Assembly (NCBI GenBank): GCA_964484135.1
Contig: CAZAEL010000005.1
Coordinates: 1-64,000, forward strand
DNA: 64,000 bases
Reading direction: 5' to 3'
Source of the DNA: CAZAEL01 sp964484135
GTDB taxonomy: Bacteria; Elusimicrobiota; Elusimicrobia; FEN-1173
Made by a program: the position numbers and the translations under genes. Under the pieces are notes generated by a model. The model was not told the DNA's origin. It searched no databases and was given only the letters and a program-made list of their open reading frames with translations. Position 1 is the first letter of the stretch. The number at the start of each line of letters is the position of its first letter. Positions 1 through 7,863 of this stretch are shown here, piece after piece.

Positions 1-879
1 CTTGCGGAGCATGGCCCCGACGGCCAGGATCCCTTTTTCGCTGTCCGCCCCGATGATGTTCCGGATGAGGAAGTCTCCCCGCTGGTGCCTTTCCTTCCGG
101 GGGTCCATCACCAGCCCCAGGAAGAGGGAATGCTGCACCAGCTCCCGGTCCCGCGGGCTCATGGTCCGCACAACGGATTTGAGGACTTCCAGGGGCGGGC
201 GGTTACTCAGCTCCAAAAGGATGTTTTGTTCGCAGTCCGTGATCCGGAACGGGTCGCCGACCGGCTTGCAGCCCTGGGCCACGATGGTCTCCAGGGCCAC
301 GTTGCCCAGGAAGGCCGCGCCGATCAGTCCGCTCCTGAGACAGGCGTCGTTGAGATAGAGGGCGTTCTGCCCCGGTTCGCCGGCGCCGCTCGCCAGGCCG
401 CCGACCTTGACGGATTTGGGGAAAGCGTAGTCCAGGCCCATGACCAGGTTGTCGGCCCGCAGGGAGAAAGGGTCCGCCAGGAGCAGGAAATGGGGGTTCT
501 CCGCGGCTTTGACGCCCACCAGGTCTTCCCACGCCCGGGGCGAGGCGTCCAGGTCCGGCAGGTCGTCGTCCTGGACGGCGAAAGTCTTCAGCAGGGCGCC
601 CGGCAGAGAGGCGCCCACCAGGCTCAGGGCCGGCCGCTGTTCCACCTCCCGGCCGCCGCCGATCACGCCGCCCGCGCTGCAGCCGAAGAAGACCCGCGCT
701 GGCAGATGGGCCCGGATCAGCGCCCCGGCCTCTTCGTACCGCGGGGCGAAGCTCATGGACACGAACGCGGCCAGGAAATCCAGGGGCTCCCCGTCGAGCT
801 GTTGCTTGAGGGAGGCCGCGCTCTCCCGCACGGCCCGTTCCAGGTCGGTCTGTTCGGAAAGGCTGGAGGCCCACTTCAT
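1..879 (-). CDS. FIST-domain sensory protein (C-terminus outside window)
   Basis: Reading the minus strand from the ATG at 879 gives 293 codons without a stop to the window edge, so the 3' end is missing. The start of the protein reads MKWASSLSEQTDLERAV. The stretches VFFGCSAGGVIGGGREVE (about residues 63-80) and VGGLASGAGEPGQNALY (about 159-175) are typical of FIST_N, and the part after about residue 205 looks like the beginning of FIST_C. FIST proteins are thought to bind small ligands such as amino acids and feed signalling pathways; they are cytoplasmic. No clear Shine-Dalgarno sequence is seen. The start lies 22 bases after the stop of the CheY-like gene, so the two are probably co-transcribed and may act together. 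The ligand cannot be told. Confidence 0.82.
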   Translation of the reverse strand, partial: MKWASSLSEQTDLERAVRESAASLKQQLDGEPLDFLAAFVSMSFAPRYEEAGALIRAHLPARVFFGCSAGGVIGGGREVEQRPALSLVGASLPGALLKTFAVQDDDLPDLDASPRAWEDLVGVKAAENPHFLLLADPFSLRADNLVMGLDYAFPKSVKVGGLASGAGEPGQNALYLNDACLRSGLIGAAFLGNVALETIVAQGCKPVGDPFRITDCEQNILLELSNRPPLEVLKSVVRTMSPRDRELVQHSLFLGLVMDPRKERHQRGDFLIRNIIGADSEKGILAVGAMLRK

Positions 880-901
880 GGCGTCGGGGGGGGGCGGGGG
901 G

Positions 902-1288
902 TCAGGTCCCGAGGTGTTTCCGGACCTTCTGGAGCAGGCGTTCGGCGTCGAAGGGCTTGCTCAAATAGTCGTTGGCGCCGGCGTCGAAGGCCTTTTCCGC
1001 GTCCCCCATCTGTGTGAGGGAGGTCAGCATCATGATCACGGTTTTGTTGAAAGCCGCGTCCTCCCGCAGGATCTTGCAGGCGTCGTACCCGCTCAACTTG
1101 GGCATCATGATGTCCATGAGGATCAGGTCGGGGAAGAAATCGCGGGCCTTCTCCACGCCGTCCCGGCCGTTGACCGCGATGCGCGTCTCATAGCCGTTGA
1201 GGCTCAAAAGGGTTTCGATGAACTCCGCGATGGGACGCTCGTCCTCGACGATCAGGATTTTCTTCTTTTTCACGATGGAAACAATCAT
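902..1288 (-). CDS. CheY-like single-domain response regulator
   Basis: A 128-residue stand-alone receiver domain. The acidic pocket (E15, D16), the phosphoacceptor Asp in DLILMDIMMP (D59), the switch Thr in MMLTS (T89) and the Lys in YLSKPF (K111) are all present. No output domain follows, so it must act through a partner. The open frame extends upstream to 1396, but the ATG at 1288 is preferred: AAAGG stands just before it and the extra upstream residues are low-complexity and not receiver-like. The FIST gene follows 22 bases downstream, which suggests a small two-gene signalling operon. The upstream gene at 1403 is divergent. Confidence 0.9.
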   Translation of the reverse strand: MIVSIVKKKKILIVEDERPIAEFIETLLSLNGYETRIAVNGRDGVEKARDFFPDLILMDIMMPKLSGYDACKILREDAAFNKTVIMMLTSLTQMGDAEKAFDAGANDYLSKPFDAERLLQKVRKHLGT

Positions 1289-1367
1289 AACACCTTTCGG
1301 GGGCGAAAGGAAGCGGGACGGATTCGCTCCCGGGGGAGGGGCCGCCGCCCCGTTCCCGCAGGCCCGG

Positions 1368-1396
1368 TTTACGCGCCCGCAAAATTGACGTATCAT
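1368..1396 (+). promoter_or_regulatory. Candidate sigma70-like promoter in divergent intergenic region
   Basis: The 114 bases between the CheY-like gene and the UPF0182 gene must serve both directions. On the plus strand TTTACG (1368-1373) and TATCAT (1391-1396) are 17 bases apart. Transcription would start near 1403, which is the ATG itself, so the transcript would have almost no leader. The match to consensus is moderate and the call is by eye. Confidence 0.4.
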
Positions 1397-1402
1397 TAAG
1401 GC

Positions 1403-4096
1403 ATGAGCTCAACGCCTCTTTTGACGTTCTTCTCCCTCCTCCTCCTGTTCGCCATCCTTTTCTTCGGCAAGGGCGTCCGTTTTTACACGGATTGGTTGTG
1501 GTTCACGGACGTGGGGTACCTGCAGGTGTTCCTCACCGAGCTGAAGGCCCGGTTGCTCGTGGGGGGGGTGTCCGCCGGCGGGGTCTTCTTGTGGTTGTGG
1601 GGGCATTTCCGGGCGGCCCGGATGTCCCGCCACGCGTCCCGGCCCCTGCTGGCGGGCGATTGGCTGGATTTCCCCCAAAGGCACCAGGCGCTCCAGGCCG
1701 CGGACCGGATCTTTCCCTGGGCGCTCCTGTTCGTCAGCGCCTTCGCGGGCATCGGCCTCAGCGAGTGGTGGCGCGACCTCCTGCTCTCTCTCCATGCCGC
1801 GCCCTTCCAGGCCGCGGACCCCGTCTTTCAGAAGGACATCGGGTTCTACGTCTTCCGCCTGCCCTTCCTGAGGAAACTCTACGCGCTGGCCCCGGTCCTG
1901 TTCTTGGGCGCCCTGGCCGCGTCCCTGGGCGTATACGCGCTGCAAAGGGACGTGCAGGTGGGGGACGACGCCGCCCGGATCAGCCGCCCCGCCCAGGCCC
2001 ATCTGGCCGTGCTGGGACTCCTCTTCTTCGTCTGGAAGGCCGTCGGGTACCACCTGGACCGGTACGACCTTCTCTATTCCTCCAAAGGCGTCGTCTTCGG
2101 CGCCCTGTACACGGATTTGCACGCCCGGCTTCCTCTGCTGGGCGTCCTGCGGGCCGTGGCCCTGGCGGCGGGCGTTTCCTTCCTGGCGCCGGTCTTGCAG
2201 GGGCGGGGGCGGGCCTGGTGGCCGCCCCTGGGGCTGGCCGGGCTTTGGGTCCTGGTGTCCGTGGCGGGCTACGGTTTTTACCCCAAGTTCATCCAAAAGT
2301 TCAAGGTCGTCCCGAACGAGATCGTCCTGGAGACGCCTTACATCGAGCGGAACATCGAGTTCACGCGCCGCGCGTACGGGCTGACGCGCGTGGTGGAAAA
2401 ACCCTTCGAGGTCGCGGGAACGCTCACCGGCGCGGACCTGGCGGCCCACCGCTCCACCCTGGACAACGTCCGGCTGTGGGACCACCGGCCGCTCCTGGCC
2501 ACCTTCGGCCAGCTGCAGGAAATCCGGACCTATTACAAGTTCATCAGCGTGGACAACGACCGCTACCGCATCAACGGCGACTACCGGCAGGTGATGCTCT
2601 CCGTGCGGGAACTGGACCACAAAAGCCTTCCCAGCCGGATCTGGATCAACGAGCACCTCACCTACACCCACGGGTACGGGGTGGTCATGGGGCCCGTGAA
2701 TGAGGTCACCGGCGAAGGGCTGCCGCGCCTGTTCCTGCGGGACATCCCGCCCGTGTCCGAGGCGGACCTGTCCGTGGAGCGGCCCGAGATCTATTTCGGG
2801 GAAATGGCCAACGAATACGTCATCGTCAACACCCGTTCGAAGGAGCTGGACTACCCGGCCGGCGACCAGAACGTGTACACCCACTACGCCGGCGCCGGGG
2901 GCGTGCGGCTGTCCGGCCTGCTGCGCAAGGTCGCCCTGGCCCTGCGTTTCGGCACGGTCAAAATCCTGCTGTCCCGCGACATCACGCCGGAAAGCCGCAT
3001 CCTCTTCCACCGCCAGGTGATGGAGCGGGTGCAGAAGATCGCGCCCTTCTTCCTGTACGACACGGACCCCTACGCCGTGGTCTCCGGGGGCCGGGTCTAT
3101 TGGATCCTGGACGGGTACACCTGGAGCCGGGATTACCCCTATTCCCAGCCCGTTTCGCGGCGCCTCAACTATCTGCGCAACTCGGTCAAGGCGGTGGTGG
3201 ACGCGTACGACGGTTCGGTGGCCTTCTACCTGGCGGAGGAAGACCCGGTGGTGCGCGCGTACGGCGCCATTTTCCCCGGCCTTTTGAAGCCGCTGGACGA
3301 GATGCCGGAGGGGCTGCGGGCCCACCTGCGGTACCCGCAGGACCTCTTCGAGGTCCAGGCCGCGGTGTACGGCCGGTACCACATGACCAACCCCCAGGTG
3401 TTCTACAACCAGGAAGACCTCTGGACCACGCCCAACGAGATCCTGGAGGGCAACGAGACGCCGATGCAGCCCTATTACACCATCATGCGCCTGCCCGACG
3501 GCGACCGGGACGAATACATCCTCATGCAGCCCTTCACGCCCAGCCGCAAGAGCAACCTCATCAGCTGGATGGCGGCGCGGAGCGATCCGCCCCATTACGG
3601 GGAAATTTTGGTGTACCGTTTCCCCAAGGAAAAGCTGATCTACGGCCCCATGCAGATCGAGGCCCGCATCGACCAGGACGCCCAGATTTCCCAGCAGTTC
3701 ACCCTCTGGGGCCAGCGGGGGGTGCAGGTCCTGCGGGGGAACCTGATGGTGATCCCGGTGAAGGACTCCCTGCTGTACATCGAGCCCGTGTACCTCCAGG
3801 CGGAGCGGGGCAAGATCCCGGAGCTCCGGCGCGTGGTGGTGGCGTACGAGGACCGCATCGCCATGGGGGAAACGCTGGACGAGGCCCTGCGGAGCATTTT
3901 CTCCGGCTGGACCCCGCCGGCCCGGCCCGCCGCGGGCAAGTCCCCGGCGTCGCCCGCGCCGGGCGCGGATTGGGCGGGACGGGCCTGGACCGTTTATCAA
4001 CGGGGCCAGGAGGCTTTGAGGCGCGGCGACTGGGCGGGGTACGGGCAGGCCATGAAGGAGCTGGAGAACGTTTTGAAAAGCGGGAGGGAACGCTGA
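1403..4096 (+). CDS. UPF0182 family large membrane protein
   Basis: An 897-residue protein that matches the UPF0182 (COG1615) family in length and layout. About seven hydrophobic segments fill the first ~310 residues, starting at residues 5-22. A long soluble part follows, with family-like stretches such as PYIERNIEFTRRAYGL near residue 315 and NEHLTYTHGYGVVMGPVNE near 415. The last ~40 residues form a separate helical tail after a Pro/Ala-rich linker. The function of the family is unknown; the soluble part is predicted to lie outside the cytoplasm. The ATG has no clear ribosome site and follows a possible -10 box directly. The next gene overlaps by one base (TGATG), so the two are probably translationally coupled. 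Confidence 0.9.
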   Translation: MSSTPLLTFFSLLLLFAILFFGKGVRFYTDWLWFTDVGYLQVFLTELKARLLVGGVSAGGVFLWLWGHFRAARMSRHASRPLLAGDWLDFPQRHQALQAADRIFPWALLFVSAFAGIGLSEWWRDLLLSLHAAPFQAADPVFQKDIGFYVFRLPFLRKLYALAPVLFLGALAASLGVYALQRDVQVGDDAARISRPAQAHLAVLGLLFFVWKAVGYHLDRYDLLYSSKGVVFGALYTDLHARLPLLGVLRAVALAAGVSFLAPVLQGRGRAWWPPLGLAGLWVLVSVAGYGFYPKFIQKFKVVPNEIVLETPYIERNIEFTRRAYGLTRVVEKPFEVAGTLTGADLAAHRSTLDNVRLWDHRPLLATFGQLQEIRTYYKFISVDNDRYRINGDYRQVMLSVRELDHKSLPSRIWINEHLTYTHGYGVVMGPVNEVTGEGLPRLFLRDIPPVSEADLSVERPEIYFGEMANEYVIVNTRSKELDYPAGDQNVYTHYAGAGGVRLSGLLRKVALALRFGTVKILLSRDITPESRILFHRQVMERVQKIAPFFLYDTDPYAVVSGGRVYWILDGYTWSRDYPYSQPVSRRLNYLRNSVKAVVDAYDGSVAFYLAEEDPVVRAYGAIFPGLLKPLDEMPEGLRAHLRYPQDLFEVQAAVYGRYHMTNPQVFYNQEDLWTTPNEILEGNETPMQPYYTIMRLPDGDRDEYILMQPFTPSRKSNLISWMAARSDPPHYGEILVYRFPKEKLIYGPMQIEARIDQDAQISQQFTLWGQRGVQVLRGNLMVIPVKDSLLYIEPVYLQAERGKIPELRRVVVAYEDRIAMGETLDEALRSIFSGWTPPARPAAGKSPASPAPGADWAGRAWTVYQRGQEALRRGDWAGYGQAMKELENVLKSGRER

Positions 4097-4407
4097 TGGT
4101 TTTGCTGGAGTTCAGCATGTTCCCTTTGGGCAAGGGCGAGAGCGTGGGAAAGTACGTGGCCCGCTCCCTGGACATCATCGACCGGAGCGGCCTGCCCTAT
4201 CGCACCCACGCCATGGGCACGGTCCTGGAAGGGGAATGGGACGAGGTGTTCTCCGTGGTCAAAAAGTGTTACGACCGCATGCGCCGGGACTGCCGCCGCG
4301 TGGTGGTGACCCTCAAGGTGGACGCCCGCCGGGGACACAAGGGCCGCCTGACGGCCAAAGTGTCGAGCGTGGAAAAACGCCTGGGCCGCCGATTGAAGAG
4401 CGTGTGA
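4096..4407 (+). CDS. Thiamine-binding-like protein (MTH1187/YqgV family)
   Basis: A 103-residue cytoplasmic protein starting LLEFSMFPLGKGESVGKYVA after the initiator MV. This resembles the MTH1187/DUF77 thiamine-binding fold: an N-terminal strand with the S-x-x-P-x-G pattern, and later SGLPYRTHAMGTVLEG (about residues 33-48), which in the family lines the ligand pocket. The start shares one base with the UPF0182 stop, and GGGAGGG lies at a good distance. Members bind thiamine or hydroxymethylpyrimidine in some organisms, but no thiamine gene is nearby, so the ligand here is uncertain. Confidence 0.8.
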   Translation: MVLLEFSMFPLGKGESVGKYVARSLDIIDRSGLPYRTHAMGTVLEGEWDEVFSVVKKCYDRMRRDCRRVVVTLKVDARRGHKGRLTAKVSSVEKRLGRRLKSV

Positions 4408-4685
4408 CCAATGGTTTACGTGGATTTTTGTGGGGGGAAATTTTTCGGAGACGTTTTTAAGAATCCCGGTGCAGGCGTCATGAGACGAGGATTTTTTGGA
4501 AGCCGAAGGCCCACCTGTTCGATCCCCGGCGTGGGAAGTCAAGCCGGGGGAGTTGGTGGGCCGGCCAAAAAATCCGAGCGAATGCCTGCCTCGGGGCGCA
4601 TTTTCTTTCCCTCCCTTTCTTTTGTGCGTCCAAAAGAAAGGGGGCCGGGGGCATGGGGGTGGGAAACCCCCGAACAAGAGCGTCC
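4408..4685. other. Intergenic region with nested palindromes, no gene
   Basis: No convincing reading frame is seen. The stretch holds two structured elements. At 4508-4562 an outer 8-bp stem (GGCCCACC 4508-4515 with GGTGGGCC 4555-4562) encloses a 7-bp stem (CCCCGGC 4524-4530 with GCCGGGG 4543-4549). At 4613-4642 there is a perfect 12-bp inverted repeat. The first ~90 bases are T-rich but do not make a clear terminator. Confidence 0.55.
4613..4642. repeat. Perfect 12-bp inverted repeat
   Basis: CCCTTTCTTTTG (4613-4624) and CAAAAGAAAGGG (4631-4642) are exact reverse complements around a 6-base loop. A run of G and not T follows, so it is not a standard intrinsic terminator. It could be a transcript-end hairpin of unusual type or a dispersed palindromic element. 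It lies 43 bases before the next start codon. Confidence 0.6.
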
Positions 4686-5147
4686 ATGCACTACTTCATA
4701 GACGGATACAACCTCATCCGCTCCCTGGACTGGATGGCCGGAGGCTCCCTCCGGGACCAGCGGGAAAGGCTGCTGCGGTATATCGAGGAGAAACATCCCC
4801 AGGGGGCCGGCCGCCACCGGGTCACCGTGGTCTTCGACGGCCAGGCGGACGTGACCAGTCCTCCCTGGACCGGGCCCACGCAGGTGCTCTTCTCTTCGGG
4901 CCAGGACGCGGACCACGTGCTCAAGGACCGGGTGGACCACCTGCCCAACCCCCGGGAGGCGGTGGTGGTCACCAACGACCGGGGCATCCAGCGCTGGGTG
5001 CGGGGCGTGGGCGCCCGGGTCATGTCCTGCGAGGAGTTCGCGGGCGCGGGGGCCGCGCGCACGCGCCGGCGCCGCGCCGAGGCGCTGGACCCGGAATCCG
5101 CCCGCCAAATCAACGATGAGTTCCGCGACATATGGAAGTTAAAATAA
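4686..5147 (+). CDS. YacP-like NYN-domain RNA-binding/nuclease protein
   Basis: A 153-residue protein that begins MHYFIDGYNLIRSL. The Asp-Gly-Tyr-Asn motif (D6-N9) is the first acidic site of the NYN (PIN-like) fold. VVFDGQAD near residue 49 and VVVTNDRGIQRWVRGVGA near 95-112 give the other expected acidic positions. YacP/Rae1-type proteins cut mRNA at the ribosome, so a role in RNA decay is plausible but unproven. The frame is open from 4653, but the ATG at 4686 is chosen because the family starts right at this strand. The C-terminus is Arg-rich and ends before the SfsA gene after a 40-base gap. Confidence 0.82.
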   Translation: MHYFIDGYNLIRSLDWMAGGSLRDQRERLLRYIEEKHPQGAGRHRVTVVFDGQADVTSPPWTGPTQVLFSSGQDADHVLKDRVDHLPNPREAVVVTNDRGIQRWVRGVGARVMSCEEFAGAGAARTRRRRAEALDPESARQINDEFRDIWKLK

Positions 5148-5187
5148 TTTTGGTCACCCTCCCCGCAAAGGAGGGGAGAACGTTGGT

Positions 5188-5958
5188 ATGGCCATGGAAG
5201 TTGAAATAAAGTTCTCGCCGCCCCTCAGGCCCGGGGTCCTGCTCCGTCGGTACAAGCGCTTCCTGGCGGACGTGCGTTGCGACGACGGCGAGGAACTCAC
5301 CGCCCTCTGCCCCAACACCGGCAGCATGAAAAGCTGCTGCGAGCCGGGGCGGCCCGTGATGCTCAGCTACCATCCCGGGGACGCCAGGAAATATCCCTAC
5401 ACCTGGGAGATGATCCGCATGGACAAGTCCTGGGTGGGGGTCAACACCGGCTTGCCCAACAGCCTGGTGTCCATGGCGGTCCGTTACGGCATGGTCCCCG
5501 AATTGATCAGCTACACCGGGTCCCGCCGCGAAGTGGCGTACGGCCGCAACAGCCGCATCGACCTCTTGCTGGAGGGGCCGCCGGGACTCTGTTACGTGGA
5601 GGTCAAAAACGTCAGCCTGGCGGAGGGGGACGCGGCCTGCTTCCCGGACGCGGTGTCCGAGCGGGGGACCAAACACCTCGAAGAGCTGATGCGCATGATC
5701 AAGCAAGGACATCGGGCGGTCATGCTCTTTTTGGTACAGCGCGACGACGGCCAAGTGTTCCGGCCCGCGGACCACATCGACCCCGTGTACGGCGAGACCC
5801 TCCGTCGGGCCGCGGAATCCGGGGTGGAAATCCTGCCGTACCGGGCCCACGTGTCGCCGCAGGGCATACGGTGGGGGGAATTGATCCCCAAGGACCTGTC
5901 GCCTTGGAGGCCGGAGGCCGCGGCGGCCTTGTCCGTGCCGACGAAGAAAGCCCGGTGA
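5188..5958 (+). CDS. sfsA: Sugar fermentation stimulation protein A
   Basis: The 256-residue length and sequence fit SfsA. After an OB-like N-terminal part with CPNTGSMKSC (about residues 41-50), the nuclease-like core shows RIDLLLEG and CYVEVKNVSL (about 112-137), which supplies the Asp and Glu-x-Lys of a PD-(D/E)XK site. HLEELMRMIKQGHRAVMLFL follows. SfsA binds DNA non-specifically; its cellular role is not well settled. The upstream AAGGAGGGG is ~11 bases from the ATG at 5188, and an alternative ATG lies at 5194. The next small gene begins inside the stop codon (GTGA). Confidence 0.93.
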   Translation: MAMEVEIKFSPPLRPGVLLRRYKRFLADVRCDDGEELTALCPNTGSMKSCCEPGRPVMLSYHPGDARKYPYTWEMIRMDKSWVGVNTGLPNSLVSMAVRYGMVPELISYTGSRREVAYGRNSRIDLLLEGPPGLCYVEVKNVSLAEGDAACFPDAVSERGTKHLEELMRMIKQGHRAVMLFLVQRDDGQVFRPADHIDPVYGETLRRAAESGVEILPYRAHVSPQGIRWGELIPKDLSPWRPEAAAALSVPTKKAR

Positions 5959-6134
5959 ACGATCCCGGCCCGCTTCCTTCCTCCCGCCCCGCCCCGGAGC
6001 CCCCCCTTTCCGGTCCTTCCCCGGACCCCCGCGACGTCTCCACCTGCATCATCTGCGGCGGCACGGCCCTGGCCCGCAAGTGCAAGATCGTCTGCCAAAA
6101 CTGCGGGTACACCCGGGACTGTTCCGACCCGTGA
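5955..6134 (+). CDS. 59-residue zinc-ribbon microprotein
   Basis: A short gene that begins with the GTG overlapping the sfsA stop (GTGA) and ends in a TGA overlapped in the same way by the next GTG. The first ~28 residues are Pro/Ser-rich. The rest carries CIICGG and CQNCGYTRDC, a Cys-x2-Cys pair repeated about 16 residues later plus a further Cys, as in small rubredoxin-like zinc ribbons. The precise overlaps on both sides and the four-cysteine pattern argue that it is a real gene. The function is unknown; binding of zinc is an inference from the cysteines. Confidence 0.7.
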   Translation: MNDPGPLPSSRPAPEPPLSGPSPDPRDVSTCIICGGTALARKCKIVCQNCGYTRDCSDP

Positions 6135-7756
6135 CTTTCTTGAAGCGGGTTCCCGTCCTGGTTTGGGTCTGGCTTCTGCCCGTGGCCCTGGGCCTGCCCT
6201 TCGTCGGGCGGGCCTATTTCGTGGACGACCATTACCACGTGCTCATGGCCCAGGGCCTCCTGGAGCACCCCGCCCGGCCCTACGATTTCCGGGCGGACGA
6301 CGCGGGCCCGGCCAACCTGGGGTGGGAGAAGGGGCGTCCGCCCCGCATGGTGAACCCGCCCCTCCACCATTATTTGCTGGCGGCCTTTTTGAAGCTGGGC
6401 GGCGGGCGCCTGTGGGCGGCCCGGTTGGGGTGTCTTTTTCTGTCGGGCTTCGGCGCGGTTTTCATCTACCTTTTGGCCCGCTGGCTCCTGTTTCCGCCCC
6501 TTCCCGTCACGGTCCTGTGCGTCCTGACGCCCGCTTTTTGGCTGTCCTCCCACTCCCTGCTCATCGATTCCACCCTGTTGACGTTCTTCGCGGGCGCGCT
6601 TTGGGCCTGGGTGGAGGGGCTCAAGAAAAGGTCCGTCGTCCGGCTGGGCTTGAGCGGCCTTTTCATGGGCTGCGCCCTCCTGACCAAATACACCGGCGGT
6701 TTCGTGGGCCTCCTGGCCCTGGCCTGGTGGGGAATGCAGGCCCCGGAGCGCCGGCGGTGGCGGGACCTGTGGCCCCTGCTCATCCCCGCGGCCATGCTGG
6801 CGGGTTGGAGCGCCTGGAACGCGGCCGCGTACGGCGCGGTGCACGTCATCGAGTCCTCCCGGCGCGTGGCCCACGGCGCGTACCTGCCCCAGGTCCTGAC
6901 GACGCTGACCTTTTTCGCGGGCGGCCTGCTGGTGCCCCTGTGGTCCTGGGGGGGAGGGGTTTCCCGCGTCTGGCCGGCCCTGGCCGGCGGCGCGGGGCTG
7001 GCGGCGTTCCTGGCGAGCCCCTGGGGCGGGTTTTCGGTTTTTCAGGCGGGGCTCATGGCTTTCCTGGCCGCGGGGGGGCTTTTGTTCCTCTGGCGGACGG
7101 TGAGGGAGGCCAAGGCGTTCTTCGGGCCCTCGGACGGTTTTCTGGTGCTTTGGCTTTTCCTGGGCCTGGCCCAGATGGTTTTGGTGTTGGGCTGGGTGGC
7201 GGTCCGTTATTACGCGGTTTTGGTCCCGCCCGCGGTCTTTCTCTTCTACCGGCTGGCCCAGGCCCGGTGCCGTCACGCGCCTTCCGCTCTGAACAGGCTC
7301 CAGGCCGGCGCGGGCGTTGCGTTGTTCTTGGTCGGCCTGGCCCTGGGCTGGGCGGACCACGCCCAGGCCGAAACCAACCGCCGCATCGCCCGGGACCTCC
7401 TGGCCGACGGCTGGCGGGACAGGGCCCCCCGTTGTTTTTATCTGGGGGATTCTTTCACGGGCAATGATCTCAAGGCCGCGGGCTGGGAAACCGCTTTTCC
7501 GGAAACGGCCTTTGCGCCCGGCGACCTGGTCCTGCTGCGGGAGGTGGTCATGCCGCCCTGGTGGTTCCGTCCGGCCCCGGGCCGGTTCCAGGTCCTCAAA
7601 GCGTACGAATACCCTTCGCGTTTCCCCTTGCGCGTCATGGACAACCGGGGCGCGGCCGGGTTCTACGCTTCGGTCTGGGGCGCCCTCCCCTTCACCTTTT
7701 CCCGCGGCCCCCTGGAAAGGTACACGCTTTTGCGCGTGGTCGAGACCCCTTCGTGA
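6131..7756 (+). CDS. GT39/ArnT-like membrane glycosyltransferase
   Basis: A 541-residue polytopic membrane protein starting at the GTG in the overlap with the zinc-ribbon gene. The first periplasmic loop carries FVDDHYHVLMAQGLL (about residues 26-40). This acidic loop after the first helix is the catalytic hallmark of the GT-C (PMT/ArnT) fold. About ten further hydrophobic segments follow, and a soluble tail of ~120 residues closes the protein. Such enzymes move a sugar from a polyprenyl carrier to lipid or protein outside the cytoplasm. Donor and acceptor cannot be told. The gene is outside the main polysaccharide cluster. Confidence 0.82.
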   Translation: MTFLKRVPVLVWVWLLPVALGLPFVGRAYFVDDHYHVLMAQGLLEHPARPYDFRADDAGPANLGWEKGRPPRMVNPPLHHYLLAAFLKLGGGRLWAARLGCLFLSGFGAVFIYLLARWLLFPPLPVTVLCVLTPAFWLSSHSLLIDSTLLTFFAGALWAWVEGLKKRSVVRLGLSGLFMGCALLTKYTGGFVGLLALAWWGMQAPERRRWRDLWPLLIPAAMLAGWSAWNAAAYGAVHVIESSRRVAHGAYLPQVLTTLTFFAGGLLVPLWSWGGGVSRVWPALAGGAGLAAFLASPWGGFSVFQAGLMAFLAAGGLLFLWRTVREAKAFFGPSDGFLVLWLFLGLAQMVLVLGWVAVRYYAVLVPPAVFLFYRLAQARCRHAPSALNRLQAGAGVALFLVGLALGWADHAQAETNRRIARDLLADGWRDRAPRCFYLGDSFTGNDLKAAGWETAFPETAFAPGDLVLLREVVMPPWWFRPAPGRFQVLKAYEYPSRFPLRVMDNRGAAGFYASVWGALPFTFSRGPLERYTLLRVVETPS

Positions 7757-7825
7757 TATTTTTCCGTTCGTTTACAGGACCGTCTGAAAAAGCCCTCTTT
7801 GGGAGGCCGAAAGACCGGCATCCAT

Positions 7826-7854
7826 TTGTTCCGTCGGGAACAATTTGGTAAAAT
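7826..7854 (+). promoter_or_regulatory. Promoter with overlapping inverted repeat before HD-GYP gene
   Basis: TTGTTC (7826-7831) and TAAAAT (7849-7854) stand 17 bases apart, and TGG just before the -10 makes it an extended -10. TTGTTCC (7826-7832) and GGAACAA (7837-7843) form a perfect 7-bp inverted repeat over the -35, which could be an operator. Transcription would begin near 7861, only about 3 bases before the ATG at 7864. Confidence 0.6.
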
Positions 7855-7863
7855 GACGCCTTC

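Noticed and set aside
1409..4000. An 863-codon open frame on the minus strand opposite the UPF0182 gene
   Set aside because: High GC keeps antisense frames open. The protein is His/Gln/Arg/Pro-rich with no fold-like pattern, while the plus strand encodes a clear family.
4516..4534. A tRNA T-arm-like sequence (GTTCGATCCCCGG) between genes
   Set aside because: The bases before it do not pair with those after it as a T-stem, and no acceptor, D or anticodon arm can be drawn; it is part of a different nested hairpin.
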